A stretch of DNA of 64,000 bases from Streptomyces sp. CA-210063 (GCF_024612015.1 NZ_CP102512.1:3348001-3412000); one strand, 5' to 3'. Positions 40,672 through 49,144 are shown, counted from the first letter of the stretch. Notes: generated from the sequence alone by a model not told the origin. A program made the numbers and translations.

Positions 40672-42416
40672 GGGGCCCGCTTCCCGGCGACATCCGCCCG
40701 CCCGACGTCCGCCCGCCCGGCGTCCGCCCGCCCGACGTCCGCCCGCCCGGCGTCCGCCCGCCCGGCATTCGCCCTGCTCGCGCTCGACTGGGCCTCGCTC
40801 GCCTGCCCCGCGTCCGCCCGCTCCGAGACAGCCCGCCCCACCGTCGTCCGTCCCGCGTCCGCCTGCCCCGCAAGCGCTCGTCTCTCGCCTGCCTGCCCCG
40901 CAAGCGCTCGTCCCCCGTCCACCTGCCCCGCAAGCGCTCGTCCCCCGTCCACCTGCCCCGCAAGCGCTCGTCCCCCGTCCACCTGCCCCGCAAGCTCATG
41001 TCCGGCCTTCGCGTGCCCCGCAGGTATCTGTGCCGCGTCCGCCCGTGCCGGCCCCGTCTGTCCTACGACCGGGCCGGCCCCGGACGCCCCAGGTGGCGGT
41101 ACGTTTCCGCAGGGGTCGGCGGTCACCGTCGGATGCCAGCCGTTCCGGTCCAAGGCCCGGGTCAGCGCCCCCACCATCACCGGGTCGAACTGCGCCCCCG
41201 CGCACCGCTCCAGTTCGGCCAGTGCGGCGGCGACCGGGCGGGCCCGCCGATAGGAGCGGGTGGACGTCATGGCGTCGAAGGCGTCCGCGACCGCCACGAC
41301 CCGGGCGAACTCCGGGATCTGGCTGCCTCTCAGCCCGTAGGGATACCCGCTCCCGTCCAGCCGCTCATGGTGGTGCAGGACCGCCGCCCGGGCCTCCCCC
41401 AGGAAGGAGATCCCGCGCACCATCTCGTGGCCGTACTCGGGATGCAGTTCGACGACCCGCCGCTCCTCCGGCGTCAGCGGCCCGTCCTTGCGCAGCAGCC
41501 GGGTGGGGACGCCGAGTTTCCCCACGTCGTGCAGGATCCCGGCGAAGCGGAGGACCTCGGCCCGCTCGTCGTCCATGCCCAGCTCCCGGGCGATCAGCAG
41601 GGACGCCTGCCCGACCCGCTCGCTGTGCCCGCGCGTGTACCCGTCCTTGATGTCGACGGCCTGGACGAGCGCGCGGATGGTCGCCTGGTGCGCGACCCGT
41701 TCCCGGTGGTACTGCGCGAACACCCAGCAGGACACGTACATCGGCAACAGCACGAGCAGCGCGGCGACGGGCCCGTACGGACTGCGCCACAGCACCGCCA
41801 TCATCAGCCCGGCGAGCCCGTGCACGGCGACGGGCGCCAGCGACCGCGCGAAGTGCCCCTGCCGAACGCCCCGCACGGGCACCCTCCCCCACTGCCTGAA
41901 GGGCGTCGGAGGTGCCCCCACGGCGAGTGCCAGGACGCCGCCGTCGAGCAGGGTGGACACCGCGCAGAACACCAGCACCGCGGCCCCGGCGGGCAGCAGC
42001 GCGTACGGGAAGTCGGGGCCGGTGACCGCGTCCCGGCCGCCGAGCGCCCCGTGCGTGTACGAGGCGGCCCCCACCGCGAGGGCGAGGCGCCCCGCACGCC
42101 AGACCCGCCGCAGCCCTCGTGGCCGCTGCTCGACCCGGGCGGCCAACGCCCCCGGTACGGCCACGAGCGCGGCGGCGGCCGGCGGCAGCAGGAAGGCCCC
42201 GGCGAGCAGGACCGGGAAGAAGGTGCCCATGTCCTTGGGTGCGCGGTGGCCCAGGAAGGGGCACCGGGTGATCTGCTCGCACCCGGCGTACAGCGCCGCG
42301 AGCAGGGCCACCGCCGGCCACGGCACGCGGACGTACGGCAGCGTCGCGAGACAGGCCAGGGCGCCGAGGACGACACAGGCGACGTACACACGTGCCCATG
42401 TCGGCACCGACCCCAT
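40659..42416 (-). CDS. Membrane HD-GYP phosphodiesterase with tandem-repeat tail
   Basis: A 585-residue protein: six or seven membrane segments (to about residue 235), then a full HD-GYP domain (GHSERVGQASLLIARELG, ILHDVGKLGVPTRLL, HHHERLDGSGYPYGL, VVAVADAFDAMTSTRSYR; about 245-410), then a 150-residue repeat tail. The tail has 10-residue units GGRALAGQVD and later GRADAGRADV. The HD-GYP part would hydrolyse cyclic di-GMP, a developmental brake in Streptomyces. The tail is low complexity and likely flexible or cell-wall reaching, depending on topology. Confidence 0.9.
   Translation of the reverse strand: MGSVPTWARVYVACVVLGALACLATLPYVRVPWPAVALLAALYAGCEQITRCPFLGHRAPKDMGTFFPVLLAGAFLLPPAAAALVAVPGALAARVEQRPRGLRRVWRAGRLALAVGAASYTHGALGGRDAVTGPDFPYALLPAGAAVLVFCAVSTLLDGGVLALAVGAPPTPFRQWGRVPVRGVRQGHFARSLAPVAVHGLAGLMMAVLWRSPYGPVAALLVLLPMYVSCWVFAQYHRERVAHQATIRALVQAVDIKDGYTRGHSERVGQASLLIARELGMDDERAEVLRFAGILHDVGKLGVPTRLLRKDGPLTPEERRVVELHPEYGHEMVRGISFLGEARAAVLHHHERLDGSGYPYGLRGSQIPEFARVVAVADAFDAMTSTRSYRRARPVAAALAELERCAGAQFDPVMVGALTRALDRNGWHPTVTADPCGNVPPPGASGAGPVVGQTGPARADAAQIPAGHAKAGHELAGQVDGGRALAGQVDGGRALAGQVDGGRALAGQAGERRALAGQADAGRTTVGRAVSERADAGQASEAQSSASRANAGRADAGRADVGRADAGRADVGRADVAGKRAPWAF
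40684..41010. repeat. In-frame tandem repeats coding the HD-GYP tail
   Basis: Two arrays: about 40690-40770 with units of CCCGCCCGACGTCCG type, and about 40870-41000 with a 30-bp unit starting CTGCCCCGCAAGCGCTCGTC, present in about four near-identical copies. Unit lengths are multiples of three, so copy-number change keeps the frame. Confidence 0.88.
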
Positions 42417-42619
42417 GGCACCCCTCCCGAGTTCAGGCTCCGGAGCCTAGGACGGGTCGGAGCGGGCGGGGGCGGCTACGGGTGAATCAAAGGGGCCACG
42501 ATGGCCGGATTAACTCCTTCGAGTGAAGTGACGTTCCTGTGACGACCGTTCTGAAAGCGGTCACGGGAGCCGGTGCCGGCAGAGATCCGTGGCCGGGAAC
42601 CCGGCGTCGGGCCCGTCGT

Positions 42620-43009
42620 TCAGTGCGCCACATCCGCGGCGAGCACCTTGTTGAGTTGCTCCACGGTCGCCGGGGACTCGCGCTGGAAGGCGGCGATGTC
42701 GAGGCCGTCGTCGCCCATGACGGTCAGAAGGGTGCGTTCGCCGACAGCCACGACGATGACGTGCCCGGCTCCGCACCGGACGACGACCTCGCGGAGCGCG
42801 CCGGCACCGGACTGGTCGGCCATGCGGCGGCCGACGCCGAGGGTGGCGGCGGCGAGCGCGGCGACGGACTCGGGGTGGACCTTGTCGACGTCGGCGACGA
42901 CGAGGAGCCCGTCCACGGTGGACAGGACACTCTCGGCCACGCCCATCACCCGGTCACGCAGCGAAGTCAGGATGCCGGTCAGCGATTCGGTCGATGCGTG
43001 TGCGGTCAT
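42620..43009 (-). CDS. Roadblock/LC7 domain protein
   Basis: A 129-residue protein of the Roadblock/LC7 (MglB-like) fold: VLSTVDGLLVVADVDKVHPE, then ATLGVGRRMADQSGAGALRE and VIVVAVGERTLLTVMGDDGLD. Such proteins regulate small Ras-like GTPases. It is the last gene of a minus-strand run that starts at 44911. The 53-bp gap before it contains no terminator. Confidence 0.88.
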   Translation of the reverse strand: MTAHASTESLTGILTSLRDRVMGVAESVLSTVDGLLVVADVDKVHPESVAALAAATLGVGRRMADQSGAGALREVVVRCGAGHVIVVAVGERTLLTVMGDDGLDIAAFQRESPATVEQLNKVLAADVAH

Positions 43010-43062
43010 GGGAACGTGCTCCTTGGTCCAGACGTCTGCGGTGGGTGTGCGGTCCGGGCGGC

Positions 43063-43695
43063 TCAGTCGGACAGGCGCCGGTCGGACTCGGGGAGCGCCC
43101 GCAGCCCGCGACGGACGCGCCGCAGCATGTCGACGGAGGGTTGGTCGGCGAGCATCTCCTCGGCCGACAGCAGAGTGAGGGGCGGGATGGGGGGCGGCAC
43201 GGCCGGGTTCTCCGACGCGTCGTCCCGGGCGCTTGCGGGAGTCGGTGCCGCGCCCCGCACGGGTAACGGCGGCAACGCTGCGGCCGCGCCACCGGGCTCG
43301 GCGTACGACGGCCGTTCCGCGGCCGCGCCACCGGGCTCGGCGGACGGTGGAGGTGCGGCCGCCGTGCTGCCGGACGCGGTGGACGGTGGTGGTGCGGCCG
43401 CCGTGCTGCCGGACGCGGTGGACGGTGGTGGTGCGGCCGCCGTGCTGCCGGACGCGGTGGACGGTGGTGGTGCGGCCGCCGTGCCCTCGGGCTCGGCGGC
43501 CGGCGGCTGTGCCGCGGTCGTGGGGACGGGTGCGGCGGGCGGTGGGGCTTCGGAGGGCGGGACCGGGCGGTCGTCCGCGACTGCGGGCGGGACCGGGCGG
43601 TCGTCCGCGACTGCGGGCGGGACCGAACGCCGTCGGAGGCGGGCGGCCTTGCTGCGTATGCGGCGCTTGCGGGCCGGGTCTTTGTGGGGGCTCAC
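43063..43695 (-). CDS. Pro/Ala-rich repeat protein in Roadblock cluster
   Basis: A 210-residue protein. A basic N-terminus (HKDPARKRRIRSKAARLRRR) is followed by a proline/alanine-rich region with two copies of PPAVADDRPV and three to four copies of a 13-residue unit (TASGSTAAAPPPS). The last ~50 residues look folded (LTLLSAEEMLADQPSVDMLR, then RGLRALPESDRRLSD). GTG 43695 overlaps by one base the stop of the gene before it, so it is real and coupled. It may be a tether between Roadblock partners. Unknown function. Confidence 0.72.
   Translation of the reverse strand: MSPHKDPARKRRIRSKAARLRRRSVPPAVADDRPVPPAVADDRPVPPSEAPPPAAPVPTTAAQPPAAEPEGTAAAPPPSTASGSTAAAPPPSTASGSTAAAPPPSTASGSTAAAPPPSAEPGGAAAERPSYAEPGGAAAALPPLPVRGAAPTPASARDDASENPAVPPPIPPLTLLSAEEMLADQPSVDMLRRVRRGLRALPESDRRLSD
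43341..43485. repeat. 39-bp in-frame tandem repeats
   Basis: A 39-bp unit (GTGGACGGTGGTGGTGCGGC and 19 more bases) occurs about 3.5 times almost without change inside the Pro/Ala-rich gene. Shorter direct duplicates flank it (29 bp near 43262 and 43316; 30 bp at 43556-43615). Confidence 0.85.
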
Positions 43696-44531
43696 TACCC
43701 GCCCTTCGCTCCGAGGTCTCCGTGGGGAGAACCTCCACCGGGTCTGCGTCTGGGCAGGGGACCGGCTCTCGGTAACGGTTCGGACGCCGACTGCCCCTGC
43801 GGGAAGCGGGGCGCGGTGCTGGGCCGACCGGCGGGTGGGGTCCCGGTCTCCCATCGGACGGCCTGCAGCGCCTCCAGACGGATGAGGTCCAGCATCACCG
43901 CGTAGAGTCCGCGCCCCCGGGAGAAGGCGATGTCACGCGGCGTACGACGTCCGTTGGCGCTCTCGACCAGGTCGCGGTGACGTCGGGTCAGTCTGCCGTC
44001 GAATTCCGGGGTGCCGGGGCCACCGGTGACCGGTTCGGGCCGCACGCGGGCCAGTTCGCCCGCGGGCCCCCACAGCCGGGACAGCAGCGCCATACGGCGG
44101 GTGGTCTCCTCGGCCAGCGGCCGGGGCTCGACGCCGGGGCGGGCGAGGAGGGTGGGTTGCCTTTCGGTCAGCTCCCATGCGCCGGGTGGGCTGAGGGCCA
44201 TCGCGAAGGCCCCGTCGAACACGGCCGCCGTGCAGACGATCTCCAGTTCGACGGCACCGATCAGATCGGCGGCCGCCAGGTGTAAGCCGAGCCGGTCGGC
44301 GTCGGGTTCCGCCGCGCAGGCCGCCAGCCAGGCGTCGTCGTCGATCCGGCCCGAGGCGAGCAGCGCGGACGTCGCGGTCGGCGCGCCCGGTGTCTCGATC
44401 GCGCCGACCAGACCGTCGCGCAGGTGAATCGTGCCCCCCGGGGAGCCGGAGACCCGGACCGTACCGGTGTAGCCCTCCTGGTGCAGCGCCTGCAGAAGCG
44501 CGGGTACGTTGCGCGCCGAGGGAGTCTTCAC
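43695..44531 (-). CDS. DUF4388/PATAN-like protein of Roadblock cluster
   Basis: A 278-residue protein. The N-terminal ~90 residues (LLQALHQEGYTGTVRVSG, GGTIHLRDGLVGAIETPG, LLASGRIDDDAWLA) match the DUF4388 pattern of two-stranded sheets and helix that is often found with GTPase signalling genes. The rest is helical, with SANGRRTPRDIAFSRGRGLY near 210, then a Pro/Arg-rich end. GTG 44531 overlaps the stop of the first Roadblock gene by 4 bp. Confidence 0.75.
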   Translation of the reverse strand: MKTPSARNVPALLQALHQEGYTGTVRVSGSPGGTIHLRDGLVGAIETPGAPTATSALLASGRIDDDAWLAACAAEPDADRLGLHLAAADLIGAVELEIVCTAAVFDGAFAMALSPPGAWELTERQPTLLARPGVEPRPLAEETTRRMALLSRLWGPAGELARVRPEPVTGGPGTPEFDGRLTRRHRDLVESANGRRTPRDIAFSRGRGLYAVMLDLIRLEALQAVRWETGTPPAGRPSTAPRFPQGQSASEPLPRAGPLPRRRPGGGSPHGDLGAKGG

Positions 44532-44911
44532 GCCAGCACCTCTCGGGCCCGGTCGCCGAGGCTGCGCAGGGCCAGGGCCACATTCGCCCGGTCCCGGTCG
44601 AGACCGGCAGCCAGCAGCAGCGGGTCGCCGGCCGACCGGTCCACGGAGAGCAGGACCTGATGGCGTCTCCTGCTGGTCATGACCACGCTTTCCAGCTCCC
44701 CCTCGGCTCCCGCCGCGCCGAGCCGCTCGGAGATGAGGGTGACGAGATCGGAGCACTCGGTCCCGGTCCCCGCCTGGGTGGCGTCGCCCGCCGCGGCGTA
44801 GGTCAGACCCGTGACCGCGTCGATCAGGGCGACTCCGGTGACGCCGGGAGAGTCGAGAAGCCGGTCCAGGGAGGCCTGGAGTGCCGACTCCCTTTCCCCA
44901 AGTCCCCCCAT
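44528..44911 (-). CDS. Roadblock/LC7-like protein, first gene of cluster
   Basis: A 127-residue protein with the Roadblock pattern: LDSPGVTGVALIDAVTGLTY, CSDLVTLISERLGAAG, VVMTSRRRHQVLLSVDRSAG, DRANVALALRSLGDRAREVL. It is divergent from another Roadblock gene 154 bp away. The shared intergenic region has an AT-rich patch (near 44940-44975) fit for two promoters. Confidence 0.82.
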   Translation of the reverse strand: MGGLGERESALQASLDRLLDSPGVTGVALIDAVTGLTYAAAGDATQAGTGTECSDLVTLISERLGAAGAEGELESVVMTSRRRHQVLLSVDRSAGDPLLLAAGLDRDRANVALALRSLGDRAREVLA

Positions 44912-45065
44912 TCGCCCTCCACGTCCACGCGCCGCACAGTACTTTGAACGCCAACTTCCATAACACACGACAAAGTTGATGTTTGTGACCGGTGAGTCAC
45001 ACGCGTTCGATCGTAGTTGGCCGGACAGTGACCGGTCAGCAGCACTGAGGAATTGGGGCAGCAAT

Positions 45066-45431
45066 ATGAACATCGAGACCGCGCTCAAGGAAGCCATGAC
45101 GATCGACGGCGCGATCGGCGTCGCGCTGGTCGACTACGAGAGCGGCATGTCGCTGGGCACTCTCGGCGGCGGCCAGCACCTCGACCTCGAACTCGCGGCG
45201 GCCGGCAACACCGAGGTGGTGCGCTCCAAGATGCGCACCCTGGCCTCGCTCGACATGCACGACGTGATCGAGGACATCCTGATCACCCTCGGCCGGCAGT
45301 ACCACCTGATCCGCCCGCTGACCAGCAGCAAGGGTTCGCTCTTCCTCTACCTGGCGCTGGACCGCTCCCGCAGCAACCTGGCGCTGGCCCGGCACTCCCT
45401 GAAGCGCGTCGAGAACGGTCTCGAGGTCTGA
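45066..45431 (+). CDS. Roadblock/LC7-like protein, divergent copy
   Basis: A 121-residue protein similar in plan to the first Roadblock gene of the cluster: TIDGAIGVALVDYESGMSLG, AAGNTEVVRSKMRTLASLD, and DRSRSNLALARHSLKRVENG. The likeness of its C-terminal stretch to DRANVALALRSLGDR in the divergent gene suggests that both came from a duplication. It is monocistronic and ends before a strong hairpin. Confidence 0.82.
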   Translation: MNIETALKEAMTIDGAIGVALVDYESGMSLGTLGGGQHLDLELAAAGNTEVVRSKMRTLASLDMHDVIEDILITLGRQYHLIRPLTSSKGSLFLYLALDRSRSNLALARHSLKRVENGLEV

Positions 45432-45479
45432 GCCCGTTTCCCTCACCGGCTCAGGACCAGAGCCCGTCGCTCTCAAGAC

Positions 45480-45529
45480 CTGAGCCCGTTCCGGGAGCGG
45501 CCGTGCGGCCGATCGTGGAACGGGCTCAG
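45480..45529. terminator. Terminator between the Roadblock gene and rsrA
   Basis: CTGAGCCCGTTCC (45480-45492) pairs exactly with GGAACGGGCTCAG (45517-45529); an inner GCGGCC/GGCCG hairpin extends it. Three spaced GGGTGAA direct repeats follow up to the rsrA stop. Confidence 0.85.
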
Positions 45530-45606
45530 GGATCAGGAATTCCGCATGAAGGGGTGAATCCGCACGAAACGGGTGAATCCCTAGGAACGGGTGAAGGGGT
45601 TCCGGT

Positions 45607-45918
45607 TCAGGTCTCCTGCGGCGTGACCGGCGAGGCCGTCACGTCATGCTCGGGCACGGCCTGTCCCGACCGGATCAGATCGATCCGGCCCATCACCTTG
45701 GCCCGCAGATCGGTGGGCACGTCGTCCGACCCGCAGCACCGCTTGACCAGCTTCTTGACGGCCTGTTCGAGCCCGTACTTCTCCAGACAGGGCGAGCACT
45801 CCTCGAAGTGGTGCTCGAACTTGGTGCAGTCGGCGTCGGGCATCTCCCGGTCGAGGAACTCGTAGAGATGATCCAGGATCTCGCCGCAGTCCGTCTCGTG
45901 CGGCTCTCCGCAGCTCAT
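45607..45918 (-). CDS. rsrA: RsrA, redox-sensitive zinc anti-sigma factor
   Basis: A 103-residue ZAS-family anti-sigma factor. Cysteines stand at 3, 11, 31, 41, 44, 61 and 62, with His 37 in the HHFEECSPC motif: exactly the pattern of S. coelicolor RsrA. The zinc-bound reduced form holds SigR; disulfide formation on thiol oxidation releases it. Its ATG overlaps the SigR stop by 4 bp (ATGA), so it is made in step with the sigma factor. Confidence 0.97.
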   Translation of the reverse strand: MSCGEPHETDCGEILDHLYEFLDREMPDADCTKFEHHFEECSPCLEKYGLEQAVKKLVKRCCGSDDVPTDLRAKVMGRIDLIRSGQAVPEHDVTASPVTPQET

Positions 45919-46751
45919 GAGCCCGAGCCTTTCGCTTCGTTCGACTCTCCGGCACCGGCCGGGACCAGCCCGCGGTCACGTGCGTAGTCCTCGAGCATGC
46001 CGCGCAGTTGACGGCGGCCCCGGTGCAGCCGGGACATGACCGTACCGATGGGTGTCCCCATGATGTCGGCGATCTCCTTGTACGCAAAGCCCTCGACATC
46101 GGCGAGATAGACGGCGATGCGGAATTCCTCGGGGATCGCCTGCAGCGCCTGCTTCACGTCCGAATCGGGCAGGTGATCGAGCGCCTGCGACTCGGCGGAG
46201 CGCAGCCCGGTCGACATGTGCGACTCGGCGCGCGCCAGCTGCCAGTCCTCGATCTCCTCGGCCGCGGAGCGCTGGGGTTCGCGCTGCTTCTTGCGGTACG
46301 AGTTGATGAAGGTGTTCGTGAGGATGCGGTACAGCCAGGCCTTCAGGTTGGTGCCCTCACGGAACTGGTGGAACGACGCGTACGCCTTCGCGTATGTCTC
46401 CTGCACCAGGTCCTCGGCGTCGGCCGGGTTGCGCGTCATGCGCAGCGCGGCCGAGTACATCTGGTCGAGGAATTCCAGGGCATCCCGCTCGAACCGGGCG
46501 TTGCGCTCCGCGGCGGTCTCGGTGCCCTCGGGCTGCTCCGCCTGGCCCCGTTCGGTCCCTGCGTCGGTCCCAGTGACCGGACCCACCTCCTCCAGCGTCT
46601 GGGCGATACCGAAACCGGTACCACCAGAATCGGAGGATAGACGACGATCCACGCCCGCCGCCGCCCGAATGGAGCCGCTCTTGGCCGCGTGCAGCACCGT
46701 CCAGTCCAGGTCAGCGCGGCTGCTGCGGCTCGGGCAGAAGGTCGAACCCAT
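45915..46751 (-). CDS. sigR: ECF sigma factor SigR (with SigR' N-terminal extension)
   Basis: Group IV sigma factor for the thiol-oxidative stress regulon. Region 2 is [20 protein letters not shown] to [20 protein letters not shown]; region 4 is [20 protein letters not shown] and [20 protein letters not shown]. Two starts are visible: GTG 46586 (223 residues, SigR) and ATG 46751 (278 residues), which adds exactly 55 residues, as described for the unstable SigR' of S. coelicolor. The ATG has a good GAGAGGAAG ribosome site. A SigR-type promoter stands 60-85 bp upstream of it, so the long form is made upon induction. Confidence 0.96.
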   Translation of the reverse strand: MGSTFCPSRSSRADLDWTVLHAAKSGSIRAAAGVDRRLSSDSGGTGFGIAQTLEEVGPVTGTDAGTERGQAEQPEGTETAAERNARFERDALEFLDQMYSAALRMTRNPADAEDLVQETYAKAYASFHQFREGTNLKAWLYRILTNTFINSYRKKQREPQRSAAEEIEDWQLARAESHMSTGLRSAESQALDHLPDSDVKQALQAIPEEFRIAVYLADVEGFAYKEIADIMGTPIGTVMSRLHRGRRQLRGMLEDYARDRGLVPAGAGESNEAKGSGS

Positions 46752-46810
46752 GCGGCGGACTTCCTCTCGTACGAACGGTCAGCGGCGTTTTCGCGCTGTC
46801 TGATGGGCAC

Positions 46811-46836
46811 AACAGAGGTCCGCCGCACGACATTCC
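46811..46836 (-). promoter_or_regulatory. SigR-dependent promoter of sigR (p2)
   Basis: On the minus strand GGAAT (46836-46832) is followed after exactly 18 bp by GTT (46813-46811), the SigR consensus GGAAT-N18-GTT. It would give positive autoregulation with an RNA that includes the SigR' start. Confidence 0.92.
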
Positions 46837-46857
46837 CACCCGCGCCCCGATCCGTCA

Positions 46858-47529
46858 TCAGAGTGACGCGATCCACTCCATGACACCGTCGGTGATCACC
46901 TTCAGCGCCTCCTCCTGCCCGAGGGGCGCACGCTTCGGCACGGCGAACCCGTGATCGCCGTACGGCACCTCCACGAGCCCGTACGACCCCTCCGGGAACT
47001 CCTCCGGCTTCCCGAACGGGTCGTTCCCGCCCTGGACGACGAGCGTGGGCACCCCGGCCCCGAGCAGCTCGCCGGCCCGTGACTTCTCCGGCTTGCCCGG
47101 CGGATGCAGCGGGAAGCTCAGCGCGACTGCGGCCGCCGCGCCCAGCTCCGTCGCCGTACGGCAGGCCACGCGGGCCCCGGCGCTCCGCCCGCCCGCGATC
47201 ACCGGCAGCCCCGGCTTCACCAGCGCGGGCCACAGCCCCCGCCAGCCGGTGTCCAGCGTCTTCGGCGCGGGCGCGAGCTTCTTCCCGGCCACCCGCCACG
47301 GCTGCTCCACCAGGGCGACGGTCACGCCGTGCGCCGGAAGGACGGCGGCGAGGGCCCGCAGATCACGCGCCTCGATCCCGCCACCGGCGCCATGGCCGAC
47401 GGCGAGCACCCACGCGGCCGCCTTCCGGGCCTCGTACCAGGTGATGCGCGCCGTACCGGCCTCGGTGTCGACCTCTTCCGCCGCCGCCCCGCTCTCTTCG
47501 CTTTCCTTCGCTGCGTTGATCTCGGTCAC
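46858..47529 (-). CDS. Alpha/beta hydrolase, KANL3/Tex30-like
   Basis: A 223-residue alpha/beta hydrolase. The glycine-rich VLAVGHGAGGG near residue 42, the nucleophile elbow GGRSAGARVA near 115, the acid in VVQGGNDPFGKPEEFP near 165 and a His in GDHGFAVPKR near 195 make a plausible triad. Substrate is unknown. It begins 1 bp from the SRAP gene stop and is likely cotranscribed with it. Confidence 0.88.
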   Translation of the reverse strand: MTEINAAKESEESGAAAEEVDTEAGTARITWYEARKAAAWVLAVGHGAGGGIEARDLRALAAVLPAHGVTVALVEQPWRVAGKKLAPAPKTLDTGWRGLWPALVKPGLPVIAGGRSAGARVACRTATELGAAAAVALSFPLHPPGKPEKSRAGELLGAGVPTLVVQGGNDPFGKPEEFPEGSYGLVEVPYGDHGFAVPKRAPLGQEEALKVITDGVMEWIASL

Positions 47530-47530
47530 A

Positions 47531-48346
47531 TCAGAAGAGTGTGCCCTCCTCGGGCCCCTCCAGCTCCTTCAGCAGCTCCGGGCTGTTGTTGCGGACATTG
47601 CTGACGGCCGTGGAGACGGGGTAGGCGCGCATCAGCCCGGCGGGCGGCGGTTCGAGCAGCCCGCGCAGATCGTCCGGGTCCGTGCGGGCCGGGTCGAGCC
47701 AGCTGTCCCAGCGGTCGGGTGTGAGCATCAGCGGCATCCGGGGGTGGATCTCGGCCAAGGTGTGCGGGCCGTCCCCCGGGGCCACGGCCAGCGGCGACGA
47801 CTCGGCCTCCGTGGTGATCACCGAGCAGGTGGCCCACCAGGCCTGCGGGTGGTCGTCCGGCAGCGTCCGGTCCCTCCAGAACTCGTACAGCCCGGCCATC
47901 GCGAAGACGGACCCGTCGGCCGGGAGCACGAAGTACGGCTGCTTGCGCGGCCGCTTCTTCTTCCCCTCGACCTCCAGATCGCGCTCCCCCTTGCCGGTGA
48001 CCCACTCGAAGTAGCCGTCGGCGGGCAGGATGCAGCGCCGGGTGGCGAAGGCCCGGCGGTACGACGGCTTCTCGTGCACGGTCTCCGCGCGCGCGTTGAT
48101 CATCCGGGCGGCGCCCTCGGGCGTCTTGGACCAGGACGGGACGAGACCCCACTTCAGCTTCCGCAGCTGGCGAACCGGCCTCTTGTCGTCGGCGTCCTTG
48201 AGGGGGCGGTCGAGAACCGCGTAGACCTCCTTGGTGGGAGCCACGTTGTAGTCGGGCTCCAGGGTCTCCTCCGGCTCCCACTTCTCGATCTCAAAGATTC
48301 CTGCGAGATCCTCTGGCCTACGACTCGACGCATACCGTCCGCACAT
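47531..48346 (-). CDS. SOS response-associated peptidase (SRAP; YedK/HMCES family)
   Basis: A 271-residue protein. Cys 2 (MCGRYASS), which after Met removal forms a stable DNA-protein crosslink with abasic sites, is present; the active-site Asn in EPDYNVAPTKEV, Glu in MINARAETV and His in EIHPRMPLML are also seen. It protects abasic sites in single-stranded DNA. ATG 48346 is chosen because Cys must be residue 2. It is divergent from the M50 protease gene. Confidence 0.94.
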   Translation of the reverse strand: MCGRYASSRRPEDLAGIFEIEKWEPEETLEPDYNVAPTKEVYAVLDRPLKDADDKRPVRQLRKLKWGLVPSWSKTPEGAARMINARAETVHEKPSYRRAFATRRCILPADGYFEWVTGKGERDLEVEGKKKRPRKQPYFVLPADGSVFAMAGLYEFWRDRTLPDDHPQAWWATCSVITTEAESSPLAVAPGDGPHTLAEIHPRMPLMLTPDRWDSWLDPARTDPDDLRGLLEPPPAGLMRAYPVSTAVSNVRNNSPELLKELEGPEEGTLF

Positions 48347-48396
48347 AAGTGCCACACTGCCAGATCCGAAGCGACCCCGAGGAGCCACAGCAGAAC

Positions 48397-49119
48397 ATGG
48401 AAAGCACCGCAGCCACCTCGCTGGCCAGCCTGTGGGACGAGGTCTTCGGCACCCAGCCCGACCCCGACACCTGGGTCGTCATAGCCACCGCGGTCGCCGC
48501 GCTCGCGGCGATCGTCCCGCACGGCGTCTGGCGGCTCTCGCGCAACGCCATCACCATCGCGCACGAGGGCGGCCACGGTCTGATCGCCCTGCTCACCGGC
48601 CGCACCCTGACCGGCATCCGTCTGCACTCCGACACGAGCGGCCTCACGGTCAGCCGCGGCAAGCCCACCGGCCTCGGCATGATCCTCACCGCCGCCGCCG
48701 GCTACACCGCTCCCCCGCTCCTCGGCCTCGGCGGCGCCGCCCTCCTGGGCACCGGCCGCATCACCCTGCTGCTCTGGCTGGCCACGATCCTGCTGATCGC
48801 CATGCTCGTGATGATCCGCAACGCCTACGGTGCCCTGACGGTCGTCCTGACCGGCGCCACGTTCGTGGTCGTCTCCTGGCTCGCCGGCCCCCAGGTCCAG
48901 GCCGCCTTCGCCTACGCGGTCGTCTGGTTCCTCCTCCTGGGCGGCGTACGCCCGGCCTTCGAGCTCCAGGCCAAGCGCCGCCGAGGCGGAGCCGGCGACT
49001 CCGACGCCGACCAGCTCTCCCGCCTGACCCACGTACCACCGACGGTGTGGTTGTTGATGTTCCACGTGGTGTCGCTGTGCGCACTAATGGGGGGCGGCCG
49101 CTGGCTGCTGGACCTCTGA
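48397..49119 (+). CDS. M50-family membrane metalloprotease-like protein
   Basis: A 240-residue integral membrane protein with about six hydrophobic segments. The zinc motif HEGGH (a HExxH variant; in ITIAHEGGHGLIALLTG, about residues 55-60) lies in a membrane helix as in site-2-type proteases. A second ligand motif (NxxPxxxxDG) is not clear, so activity is less certain. The 169-bp gap after it contains a GGGGCGCGGAGCTGTATCG dispersed repeat. Confidence 0.87.
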   Translation: MESTAATSLASLWDEVFGTQPDPDTWVVIATAVAALAAIVPHGVWRLSRNAITIAHEGGHGLIALLTGRTLTGIRLHSDTSGLTVSRGKPTGLGMILTAAAGYTAPPLLGLGGAALLGTGRITLLLWLATILLIAMLVMIRNAYGALTVVLTGATFVVVSWLAGPQVQAAFAYAVVWFLLLGGVRPAFELQAKRRRGGAGDSDADQLSRLTHVPPTVWLLMFHVVSLCALMGGGRWLLDL

Positions 49120-49144
49120 GATCTTTCAAAGCCGGGGTCAAGGT

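Noticed and set aside
40684..41010. Possible CRISPR array
   Set aside because: Units are contiguous, in frame with the HD-GYP protein and without unique spacers; there are no cas genes.
43341..43485. Possible CRISPR or minisatellite outside genes
   Set aside because: 39-bp units code a 13-residue repeat in a gene coupled to its neighbour.
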